A DNA stretch of 64,000 nt from Actinomadura sp. K4S16 (lineage in GTDB: Bacteria > Actinomycetota > Actinomycetes > Streptosporangiales > Streptosporangiaceae), in the NCBI RefSeq assembly GCF_008327685.1, contig NZ_BDDE01000020.1, positions 62,001 through 126,000 of the forward strand. Direction: 5' to 3'. Below the pieces are notes generated by a model that worked only from the letters and a program-made list of their open reading frames with translations, ran no database searches and had not been told where the DNA came from. Shown piece by piece: positions 50,127-58,212 of the stretch; the first letter of the stretch is position 1; each line of letters opens with the position of its first letter. Both the position numbers and the translations under genes were made by a program.

Positions 50127-52163
50127 TTACTTTGCGCGCCCGGGCAGCCGGCGGGCGAACGTGGCGATGGTCGTCTGGATCTCCTCCACCCGCATCAGCC
50201 TGGCGAAGAGCACGTACAGCAGCCCGCCGCCGACGGATCCGGCGACCAGCGTGACCAGCGCGGGCAGCATCGTGTCGGTGCCGCCCAGCGCGTCCGCGAC
50301 CGTGTGGGCGGCGTAGGCGAACCCGATCAGCGGCCAGATCGCGACGAGCAGCTTGAGGTGGCCGCCGATGATGCGGCGCCCGTCCATGCCGCCGAGCTTG
50401 CGGCGCAGCACCAGCCAGCAGGTGATCGTTCCGACCAGGTTGCTGAGCGCGAACCCGCCCGCGATGCCGACCACGATCCACTTGAGGTCGAGGACGCTGG
50501 AGGCGGTGAACGCCATCGCGATGTTGAAGGAGGTGACGACGAGGCCGATCAGGGCGGGCGTCCGGGTGTCGCCGTAGGAGTAGAAGACCCGCAGCATCAG
50601 CTGGTAGATGGAGAACGGGACGAGTGCGACCGCGAACATCTGCATGACCCGCGCGATCACCAGCGCGTCGTCGGCGTTGGTGTTGCCGTGCGCGAACAGC
50701 ACGGTGGTGATCTCGGGCCCGAGCACCAGCATCAGCGCCGCCGCCGGCATGATGATCACGGAGGAGAGCCGGAGCCCGCTGGAGAACGCGGCGCGCACGT
50801 CGGCGGTCTTGCCCTCGGCGGCGAACCGGCTCATCCGCGGCAGCAGCGCGGTGATCACCGACACCCCGACGATCGCGTAGGGCAGCTGGAAGAGCTGGTA
50901 GGCGTTGAAGTAGGGGGTGTAGCCGTAGCCCTCGCCGAGGCCCTGCTGGAACGCCAGCTTCCCGGCCCGGTTCGTCAGCGCGGTGACGACGGCGAACGCG
51001 CCCTGGGCGGCGACGACGTACAGCAGCGTCCAGCCGGCCATCCGCCCGACCTCGCCGAGCTCGCCGCGGTGGAAGTCCAGCCGGGGCCGCCACCGGAACC
51101 CGACGCGGCGCAGCGACGGCCACAGCGCGACCGTCTGCAGGACGATCCCGCCGGTCGTGCCGATGGACAGCAGCATGAGCTGCTGGTCGGTGATGCTGGA
51201 CGGGTCGACGCGGCCGGTGGTGATCGCGAGGAACGCGCCGCCGACCGCGATCACGACGATGTTGTTCAGGACGGGCGCCCACATCGGCGCGCCGAAGCTG
51301 CCGCGCGTGTTGAGGATGGCCCCGGCGAACGCCCCGACGCCGTAGAAGAACAGCTGGGGGAGGAAGAACCGCGCGAACAGGATGGCGACCGCGCGCTGGT
51401 CGCCGTCGTAGCTGCCCGCCAGGACGTCGATGAACAGCGGCGCGAGCAGCACCGACACGACGGTGAGGATGCCGAGGCCGATCACCGCGAGGGTGAAGAC
51501 GCGCTGCTCGTACTGCTCCCCGGCGACCCGGTCGCGCTGCTTGGCCCGCACCAGCAGGGGAACGATGACGCTGGTGAGGATGCCGCCGAGCAGCAGGTCG
51601 TAGATCTGGTTGGGGATGGTGTTGGCGGTGTTGTAGGCGTTGGCGAGCAGCCCGGTGCCGAGCGCGGCGACGATGACGGCGGTGCGCAGGAACCCCGTGA
51701 CGCGGGACGCGAGCGTGCCCACCGCCATGATCGCGCCGGACTTCAGGATGCCGGACGAGCCCTTGCCCTCCTGCGCCGGCGGCGTGTCCACCACGGTGGT
51801 GTCGGCGCCGGGCACGCCTCCGCCTGGGAGGGGGATGTCAACCGCCGTCTCGGCGGCGATGTTCGCCGCGCCCGGCGGCCTGCCCGTCGGTGGCGGTCCC
51901 GGGTACTGCGGCGGGGTCCTCGGGACGGGCGCCTGCGGGCCCTGCCCCGCGCCCGGTCCGCCCGTCGGCGCCGGTCCCTGCGGCCCCTGAGGGCCCGGAC
52001 CCTGGGGCGGACGGCCCTGCGGGTACCCCTGCGCCCGGTATCCCTGCCCCTGGGGACCCGGAGTACTCGGCGGTGGGTATGCCGGACCCTGAGAACCCGG
52101 GGCCGGGGAGCCCGCTCCCTGGTTCCCCTGTCCCTGTCGATCCCATTCCGGTCGACCCGTCAC
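50127..52163 (-). CDS. murJ: lipid II flippase MurJ
   Basis: 678 residues from a GTG at 52163 with GGAGG six bases upstream. The in-frame ATG 52235 has no such site. The first 135 residues are Pro/Gly/Gln-rich and cytoplasmic. The MATE-like flippase then begins (ILKSGAIMAVGTLASRVTGF) with 14 or so helices, including LLANAYNTANTIPNQIYDLL and GGILTSVIVPLLVRA. It flips lipid II across the membrane for peptidoglycan. The 3' end has no kinase domain: that role is encoded separately downstream. The N-terminal extension overlaps the DUF6049 gene for about 326 bp in another frame. Confidence 0.93.
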   Translation of the reverse strand: MTGRPEWDRQGQGNQGAGSPAPGSQGPAYPPPSTPGPQGQGYRAQGYPQGRPPQGPGPQGPQGPAPTGGPGAGQGPQAPVPRTPPQYPGPPPTGRPPGAANIAAETAVDIPLPGGGVPGADTTVVDTPPAQEGKGSSGILKSGAIMAVGTLASRVTGFLRTAVIVAALGTGLLANAYNTANTIPNQIYDLLLGGILTSVIVPLLVRAKQRDRVAGEQYEQRVFTLAVIGLGILTVVSVLLAPLFIDVLAGSYDGDQRAVAILFARFFLPQLFFYGVGAFAGAILNTRGSFGAPMWAPVLNNIVVIAVGGAFLAITTGRVDPSSITDQQLMLLSIGTTGGIVLQTVALWPSLRRVGFRWRPRLDFHRGELGEVGRMAGWTLLYVVAAQGAFAVVTALTNRAGKLAFQQGLGEGYGYTPYFNAYQLFQLPYAIVGVSVITALLPRMSRFAAEGKTADVRAAFSSGLRLSSVIIMPAAALMLVLGPEITTVLFAHGNTNADDALVIARVMQMFAVALVPFSIYQLMLRVFYSYGDTRTPALIGLVVTSFNIAMAFTASSVLDLKWIVVGIAGGFALSNLVGTITCWLVLRRKLGGMDGRRIIGGHLKLLVAIWPLIGFAYAAHTVADALGGTDTMLPALVTLVAGSVGGGLLYVLFARLMRVEEIQTTIATFARRLPGRAK

Positions 52164-54309
52164 CGGCTGCCTCCGCTTTCCGGCGGCGCCTCGCTCTGAT
52201 GCCCCGCACTCCGACGCCCACGAAGAGTACGGCAAGTCCGCCGCCGGTGATGAGCAGGGCGAGCCGCCCGTACCCGGTCACGGTGACCGTGATGGTCTCG
52301 CCGTCACCGTACGTCCGGCCGCCCGCGTCGGGAATCTGCAGATCGAGGCGGACGTCGAAGTTGCCGTTTCCGGCCGCCTGCGCCGGGATCCACCGCTGGG
52401 CCCGCTCCCCGGGCCCGAGCTCGATGACCGCGTCGTCGGGTTCCAGCCCTCCCAGCTGGAGCTTGGCGGTGTTCTTCGAGGTCACGACGAGCCTGACCTT
52501 CACCGCCTGGCCGGTCAGCCGGTTCTCGACCAGGACGGGGAGCCTGCCCGAGCTGCCCCCCATGAGCACGCGCCTGTTCTTCGGCGGGACGACGCGGACG
52601 AGCTGCATGTCGGCCCTGAGCTCGTCCTCCAGCTCCCTGCGGGCCCGTTTGGCGCGCCCTTGCGAGGACCTCCAGGCGACCGATTCCAGCCGCAGCACGG
52701 CGCGCTCGTAGGAGATCTTGACCGGGCCGGTCATCACGGCCTGGAACGTCGCCGCCCGCGTCGCGATGGCCCCGGTCTGGCGGAGGTGGACGTCGCCGAG
52801 CTCGTACTTCTCGTCGCTGTCGGAGTAGGCGCGGAGAGGGCGGTCCTGCGGCTGGGCGGCCTCGACCGAGCGCAGCGGGACCTCGCGCAGCCAGCCCGCG
52901 CCCTTGGTGTAGGTGAGCAGGTTCTTGGCGAGCCCGTCGGCGGGGTCCCAGTGCCGGTCGGGCGCGACGACGAGCGTCCGCGGGACGCTCGGCGCCTCCG
53001 CGGCGATCATCGCGGTCTCGGCGAGGAAGCGCTGCTCGCTCAGCAGCGCCCGGGACGCCGACCGCGACCCCTCGCCGAGGATCTGGGTGACCGCCTGGTC
53101 GTAGACGAGCGCCTTCCTGACCCCGAGCTGCGTCTGGAGCGCGGTGGTCGCGTTCGGCTGCGCGCCCGACGGGGGGTTGTCGAACTGCGCGCTGCTCATC
53201 AGCAGCGACCCGCCGTCCTTCAGCGGGTACCTGGCGAGCGCCCCGAGCGTGTCCGGCCCGCCGAGGCCGGACGCCGGCCAGGCGATGCGCGCGTCGGGCC
53301 GGCGGCCGAGGATCTCCGCCACGAGGCTCGTGTTCCGCGCGTCGAACGCGATGCGGACGTCGCGGTTCATCTTGTGCCGGACGAGCGCCGTGATGTCGGC
53401 GTCGCCGTACGGGAGGACGAAGTAGGGATCGCCCTTGGAGGCGCTCTTCAGGGCCGTCAGCCACGTCGCCGCGACAGTGCTCTTCTCCTTGCGGACGGCC
53501 TTCTTGGCCCCGGGCGCCTTCACGTAGTAGGCGCCGGACGCCATCTGCCTCACGTCGTCCAGAAGCGCCGGGTCGATGGCCCACGTGACGGGCGTGTTGG
53601 TGGCGGCGGCCGCGTCCACGAGCCTGCGGAGCCGGCCGCCGGGCGCCAGCTCCTTGCCGAGGTCGTCGTCGATGAACGTGCGGTCGTTGGCACGGTGCAT
53701 CCGGTCGATCAGCGGCAGCACCCAGCCGACCGCCACCGGCTTGAAGCTGCGCTGCTTCGGCATCAGCGTGAGGAAGGTCGTGAGGCCGCCGACGACCTGC
53801 TGCGCGGAGTTCACCACCTCGACGCGCATCGGGTAGACGCCGGGGGTGCCGACGGGTTCGCGGAGGCCCAGCTGCCGCGCCGTGGTCCGGAAGCTCCAGC
53901 CCTGGGTCACGCCGGGCCTGGACGCCTGCGCGAGCGGCTGCTGCTGCGGGGCGACGTTGGGCAGCGCGGTCTGCTGCCCGGTCGCGAGCTGGTCGAGCTG
54001 GCTCCGGCTGGTCACGGGCTGGGCGCTGTAGCGCAGCCGCATGGTGAGGCCGGCCAGCGCGTGCTCGGTACGGTTCCGCGCCGCTCCGGAAATCTCGATC
54101 TTCGACTTCGCGGTGACGGTCTTTGGGGTGATCTTGGTGAGCGCGAGCGCCACCTGCGCGCGCGCCTGGGTCGCCGCGGGGGCGCCGGCCGGGGCCTTGG
54201 CGGGGGTCCGCGCCCGGACGGCGGCGGGGGACGCCATGGCCGGGGAGGCCGCCATCGCGAGACAGGGCATTAGCGCGGCCAGCGCCAACGCGCGTCCGAC
54301 CGCTTTCAC
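51838..54309 (-). CDS. DUF6049 family envelope protein
   Basis: 823 residues from a GTG at 54309 behind GAGGG, with a signal peptide (VKAVGRALALAALMPCLAMA). A large extracytoplasmic part contains beta-rich sections and LRYSAQPVTSRSQLDQLATG; the central part (about 270-460) has PVTWAIDPALLDDVRQMASG and VLPYGDADITALVRH, reminiscent of a polysaccharide-deacetylase-like barrel. Near the C-terminus is one helix, YGRLALLITGGGLAVLFVGV, followed by a Gly/Pro/Ser-rich cytoplasmic tail of about 110 residues, most of it coded inside the murJ overlap. The mycobacterial counterpart Rv3909 lies likewise before MviN. Function is unknown, probably peptidoglycan-linked. Confidence 0.87.
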   Translation of the reverse strand: MKAVGRALALAALMPCLAMAASPAMASPAAVRARTPAKAPAGAPAATQARAQVALALTKITPKTVTAKSKIEISGAARNRTEHALAGLTMRLRYSAQPVTSRSQLDQLATGQQTALPNVAPQQQPLAQASRPGVTQGWSFRTTARQLGLREPVGTPGVYPMRVEVVNSAQQVVGGLTTFLTLMPKQRSFKPVAVGWVLPLIDRMHRANDRTFIDDDLGKELAPGGRLRRLVDAAAATNTPVTWAIDPALLDDVRQMASGAYYVKAPGAKKAVRKEKSTVAATWLTALKSASKGDPYFVLPYGDADITALVRHKMNRDVRIAFDARNTSLVAEILGRRPDARIAWPASGLGGPDTLGALARYPLKDGGSLLMSSAQFDNPPSGAQPNATTALQTQLGVRKALVYDQAVTQILGEGSRSASRALLSEQRFLAETAMIAAEAPSVPRTLVVAPDRHWDPADGLAKNLLTYTKGAGWLREVPLRSVEAAQPQDRPLRAYSDSDEKYELGDVHLRQTGAIATRAATFQAVMTGPVKISYERAVLRLESVAWRSSQGRAKRARRELEDELRADMQLVRVVPPKNRRVLMGGSSGRLPVLVENRLTGQAVKVRLVVTSKNTAKLQLGGLEPDDAVIELGPGERAQRWIPAQAAGNGNFDVRLDLQIPDAGGRTYGDGETITVTVTGYGRLALLITGGGLAVLFVGVGVRGIRARRRRKAEAAGDGSTGMGSTGTGEPGSGLPGPGFSGSGIPTAEYSGSPGAGIPGAGVPAGPSAPGSGPSGAAGTGADGRTGRGAGPAGARPEDPAAVPGTATDGQAAGRGEHRRRDGG

Positions 54310-54502
54310 GCCGTGTCCGCCCTCACGCCGGGCCCGTCCACGAACCGTCCGGCGACACGAGGACAGGCTGCGGACGGCGGGCGTTGATTTCCCGCACCAC
54401 GGCCCCGATGGTAGTCCGTCGATGTTCATGGCGTTGCCCGGCGCGGCCCGCCCGCGGCGGTCCCGGAGGGGGCGTCCGGCGCCGCCGCGCCTGACGGGCG
54501 GC

Positions 54503-55042
54503 TCAGGTCGTCGCGTGGTCCAGGCCCGGCGCGGGCGCGGCGCCCCGCGGGGCCAGCAGGTCGGCGGGCTCCGCGCGGCAGAGGGAGTAGAGGACGTCGG
54601 CCTTGATGCCGAGCGCCGTGGACGCCTCCCCGGTCGCGGTGTAGACGATGTCGCTCGCGTGGGGCCCGTTCACGAGGCCGCGGTCGATCAGCAGGGGCAT
54701 CGAGTCGGGCAGGAGCAGCGGGCAGACCAGGCCCGCGGCGTACTCGGTGACGGCGTTGACCACGTCCGCGTGCGCGTGCCGGACGCTGCGGGCGCCGACG
54801 CCGCGCCGCACCGCCTCGGCGGACGGCCACCGCCCCGCCGGGACGATCGCCCCGGCCAGGAAGGACCGGCCGCGCCCATCGCCCTCGCAGGAGTAGACGC
54901 GCGTCACCAGGCACCGGTCCGGCGGCAGGCCGAGGGCCCTGGGCAGTTCGTCGGCCCAGGTCATCGAGAGGGGCAGCCGCACGATCTCATGCGCCGTCTC
55001 CCACCCGAGCAGCGCGCGGTGGATGGTGAGAGCGTCCTTCAT
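54503..55042 (-). CDS. YbaK/EbsC-type aminoacyl-tRNA deacylase
   Basis: 179 residues from ATG 55042 behind GGAG. MKDALTIHRALLGWETAHEI opens the YbaK fold. LPPDRCLVTRVYSCEGDGRG and SFLAGAIVPAGRW, and finally VCPLLLPDSMPLLIDRGLVN with Asp in the conserved turn, match the Cys/Pro-tRNA editing family. It hydrolyses mischarged tRNAs in trans. The Lys that binds the acylated end was not localised. In related genomes a NUDIX gene (mutT4) fills this slot. It is divergent from the CCA enzyme. Confidence 0.85.
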   Translation of the reverse strand: MKDALTIHRALLGWETAHEIVRLPLSMTWADELPRALGLPPDRCLVTRVYSCEGDGRGRSFLAGAIVPAGRWPSAEAVRRGVGARSVRHAHADVVNAVTEYAAGLVCPLLLPDSMPLLIDRGLVNGPHASDIVYTATGEASTALGIKADVLYSLCRAEPADLLAPRGAAPAPGLDHATT

Positions 55043-55423
55043 GTTCGGCTCCGTCCCGCGGGGGTCGACCCCGCTCATCCCCGGATCTGGTATCCCTGTG
55101 GCCTCGTGCTTCGCACACTTAGTGGGGAAAGCCCCCACATACCCGGAACGGCCGGTCTCATCCCTGGCGCACGGCACGCGGACCCTCTCGACGCGCCTCA
55201 ACCGCACGTGCGGCGGACCGTGGCCCTTTTGGATCCCGCTACCGTTGTCGTACGGGAGGCTCACCGGGTCGCGCAGGGCGTCATCGGGGTGCCCGAAACG
55301 TAACCCGGGGATCGCGGCACGTGAAGGGCCCTGTCCTTCTTCGGCCCCGAAAAGACTTCCGCGCGGACCCCGGCGCTCGCCAGAAAGTCCTTTGTCAGCC
55401 CGTCAACCAAGGAAATACGCTCG
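55043..55423. other. divergent gap before the CCA-adding enzyme gene
   Basis: 381 bp with no gene. Promoters for the deacylase (leftward) and the CCA enzyme (rightward) must be here. An A/T-richer segment (55103-55135, ATACCCGGAACG-type sequence nearby) stands out. AAGGAAA before ATG 55424 is the likely ribosome-binding site. Nothing else recognised. Confidence 0.4.
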
Positions 55424-56902
55424 ATGGCCGTGCCTGACCAGAACGTGACCCCAGAGTCCTCGCGGCGCACCGCGATCGCCGAGCTGCTGCGCGGGATCGC
55501 GCCCGTCGCCGACGAGCTCGGCGCCCGGTTCGCGGCGGCCGGTCACGAGCTGGCGCTGGTCGGCGGGCCCGTCCGGGACGCGCTGCTGCGCCGTCCCACC
55601 AAGGACGTGGACCTGACCACCGACGCCCCGCCCGAGCGCACCCTGGAGATCATCCGCGGCTGGGCGGACGCGCACTGGACGATCGGGATCGAGTTCGGCA
55701 CGGTCGGCCTGCGCAAGGACGGCGTCGAGCTGGAGATCACCACCTACCGCAGCGAGTCCTACGACCCGAAGTCCCGCAAGCCGGAGGTCTCCTACGGCAC
55801 CTCCTTGGTGGAGGACCTGCGCCGCCGCGACTTCGCCGTCAACGCGATGGCGGCCCGGCTGCCCGGCCACGAGTTCGTCGACCCGTTCGGCGGCCTGGCC
55901 GACCTGCAGCGCAAGGTGCTGCGGACGCCCGGCCGCCCGGAGGACTCCTTCAGCGACGACCCGCTCCGGATGATGCGCGCCGCCCGGTTCACCTCGCAGC
56001 TCGGCTTCACCGTCGCGCCCGACGTCGTCCGCGCGATGAAGGACATGGCCGGCCGCATCGAGATCGTGTCGGCCGAGCGCGTCCGCGACGAGCTGTCCAA
56101 GCTGCTCTGCGGCCGGTACCCGCGGCAGGGCCTGGCGCTGCTGGTCGACACCGGTCTCGCCGCGCACGTCCTGCCCGAGCTGCCGAAGCTGCGGCTGGAG
56201 ATCGACGAGCACCACCGGCACAAGGACGTCTACGAGCACTCGCTGATCGTCCTGGAGCAGGCGATCGCGCAGGAGAAGGAGGGCCCCGACCTCGTGCTGC
56301 GGCTCGCGGCGCTGCTGCACGACATCGGCAAGCCGAAGACCCGCCGGTTCGAGCCGGGCGGGCGCGTATCGTTCCACCACCACGAGGTCGTCGGCGCGAA
56401 GATGACCCGCAAGCGGCTGACCGCCCTGCGCTACCCGAAGGACGTCATCTCCGACGTCTCCCGCCTGGTGGAGCTGCACCTGCGGTTCCACGGCTACGGC
56501 ACCGGCGAGTGGACGGACTCGGCCGTCCGCCGGTACGTCCGCGACGCCGGACCCCTCCTGTCCCGCCTCCACAAGCTGACGCGCGCCGACTGCACGACCC
56601 GCAACAAGCGCAAGGCCGACCGGCTGCGCCGCACCTACGACGACCTGGAGGTGCGGATCGAGCGGCTGGCCGAAGAGGAGGAGCTGGCCGCGATCCGCCC
56701 GGAGATCGACGGCAACGAGATCCAGGAGATCCTCGGCATCGCCCCCGGCCCGCTCGTCGGCCGCGCCTACAAGTTCCTCCTCGAACTCCGCCTGGACCGC
56801 GGCATGATCGGCAAGGAGGCGGCGGCCGAGGAGCTGCGCCGCTGGGCCGCCGCCGAGGGCGTCGGCGCCCCGGCCGCCGATCGCGAGGGGGACGGCGAGT
56901 GA
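55424..56902 (+). CDS. CCA tRNA nucleotidyltransferase / poly(A) polymerase family with HD domain
   Basis: 492 residues. Catalytic head: ELALVGGPVRDALLRRPTKD with GG at 47-48, then KDVDLTTDAPPE supplying Asp61 and Asp63. The body contains EISTYRSE-like text (EITTYRSESYDPKSRKPEVS), RDFAVNAMAARL and FTSQLGFTV. An HD domain, LRLAALLHDIGKPKTRRFEP (His, Asp), gives a predicted phosphatase activity like that of the long-form E. coli enzyme. It repairs or adds the CCA end of tRNAs, so tRNA-Ile here with no encoded CCA depends on it. Corresponds to pcnA of mycobacteria. It overlaps bioA by 4 bp. Confidence 0.95.
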   Translation: MAVPDQNVTPESSRRTAIAELLRGIAPVADELGARFAAAGHELALVGGPVRDALLRRPTKDVDLTTDAPPERTLEIIRGWADAHWTIGIEFGTVGLRKDGVELEITTYRSESYDPKSRKPEVSYGTSLVEDLRRRDFAVNAMAARLPGHEFVDPFGGLADLQRKVLRTPGRPEDSFSDDPLRMMRAARFTSQLGFTVAPDVVRAMKDMAGRIEIVSAERVRDELSKLLCGRYPRQGLALLVDTGLAAHVLPELPKLRLEIDEHHRHKDVYEHSLIVLEQAIAQEKEGPDLVLRLAALLHDIGKPKTRRFEPGGRVSFHHHEVVGAKMTRKRLTALRYPKDVISDVSRLVELHLRFHGYGTGEWTDSAVRRYVRDAGPLLSRLHKLTRADCTTRNKRKADRLRRTYDDLEVRIERLAEEEELAAIRPEIDGNEIQEILGIAPGPLVGRAYKFLLELRLDRGMIGKEAAAEELRRWAAAEGVGAPAADREGDGE

Positions 56903-58212
56903 TCCCGCTTCAACTGGGCCGGATGAGCCCCCGCGAGACCGAGCGGATGCTGGAGTTCGACCGGGAGCACATCTGGCACCCGTACGCGCCGATGCCGGCG
57001 GCGGTGTCCGCGCTGCCGGTCGTGTCGGCGAGCGGTGTGCGGCTCACCCTCGCGGACGGCACCGAGCTGATCGACGGCATGTCGTCGTGGTGGGCGGCCG
57101 TGCACGGCTACAACCACCCGAAGCTGAACGCGGCCGTCACCGGGCAGCTCGGCAAGATGGCGCACGTGATGTTCGGCGGGCTCACGCACCCGCCCGCCGT
57201 GCGGCTCGCCGAGCGGCTGGTCGAGATCACCCCCGAGCCGCTGACCAAGGTGTTCTTCGCCGACTCCGGATCCGTCGGGGTCGAGGTCGCGATCAAGATG
57301 GCGCTGCAGTTCTGGCGCTCGCAGGGGCGTCCCGAGCGGCGCCGGCTCCTCACCGTCCGGGGCGGCTACCACGGCGACACGTTCGGCGACATGGCCGTCT
57401 GCGACCCGGTGAACGGGATGCACCACATGTTCACCGACGTCCTCGCCCAGCACGTCTTCGCGCCCCCGCCCCCGCTCGGCTACAGCGCCGACCCCGACGA
57501 GGCGTACCTGGGCGGGCTCGCGGAGCTGGCCGCCGAGCACGCCGGCGAACTCGCCGCGATCATCGCGGAGCCGATCGTCCAGGGTGCCGGCGGCATGCGC
57601 TTCTACGCCCCCGAGTACCTCCAGGCCCTGCGCGACATCGCCGACGAGCACGGCCTGCTGCTGATCCTCGACGAGATCGCCACCGGCTTCGGCCGGACGG
57701 GCGAGCTGTGGGGCTGCGACCACGCCGAGGTCGTCCCCGACATCATGTGCCTCGGCAAGGCCCTGACCGGCGGCTACATGACGATGGCCGCGACCCTGTG
57801 CACCGACCGCGTCGCCGACGGCATCACCTCCGGCGAGGCGGGCGTGCTGATGCACGGCCCCACCTACATGGCCAACCCGCTGGCCGCGGCCGTCGCGTCC
57901 GCGTCCATCGACCTGCTGCTGTCGCGCGACTGGCGGGACGAGGTCGACGCCATCGAGGCGGTCCTGACCAGCGAGCTCGACGGCGCGGCCGACTTCCCCG
58001 GAGTGGCGGACGTCCGCGTCCTCGGCGCGATCGGCGTGGTCGAGGCGCGCGAGCCGGTGGACGTCCAGTCCGTGCAGGAGATCGCCATGGCGCACGGCGT
58101 GTGGCTGCGGCCCTTCGGCAAGCTCGTCTACACGATGCCGCCGTACGTGTGCACCGAGGACGAGGTCCACCACATCGCCGCCGCCCTCCAGGCCATCGCG
58201 GAGTCGCTCTAA
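56899..58212 (+). CDS. bioA: adenosylmethionine-8-amino-7-oxononanoate aminotransferase (biotin synthesis)
   Basis: 437 residues from a GTG at 56899 that overlaps the CCA enzyme's stop (GTGA). Class III aminotransferase: EFDREHIWHPYAPMPAAVSA and MSSWWAAVHGYNHPKLNAAV (the WW motif). TPEPLTKVFFADSGSVGVEV binds substrate and FIAEPIVQGAGGMRFY-type sequence follows. Schiff-base Lys287 lies in CLGKALTGGYMTMAA. It converts 7-oxo-8-aminononanoate to 7,8-diaminononanoate with S-adenosylmethionine as the donor. No bioB, bioD or bioF is seen adjacent. Convergent with the MFS gene, the stops overlap by 4 bp. Confidence 0.93.
   Translation: MIPLQLGRMSPRETERMLEFDREHIWHPYAPMPAAVSALPVVSASGVRLTLADGTELIDGMSSWWAAVHGYNHPKLNAAVTGQLGKMAHVMFGGLTHPPAVRLAERLVEITPEPLTKVFFADSGSVGVEVAIKMALQFWRSQGRPERRRLLTVRGGYHGDTFGDMAVCDPVNGMHHMFTDVLAQHVFAPPPPLGYSADPDEAYLGGLAELAAEHAGELAAIIAEPIVQGAGGMRFYAPEYLQALRDIADEHGLLLILDEIATGFGRTGELWGCDHAEVVPDIMCLGKALTGGYMTMAATLCTDRVADGITSGEAGVLMHGPTYMANPLAAAVASASIDLLLSRDWRDEVDAIEAVLTSELDGAADFPGVADVRVLGAIGVVEAREPVDVQSVQEIAMAHGVWLRPFGKLVYTMPPYVCTEDEVHHIAAALQAIAESL

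Noticed and set aside
51838..52163. Frameshift error instead of a real gene overlap
   Set aside because: The murJ start has a clear ribosome-binding site and both frames remain open without stop; kept as a finding, not called an error.
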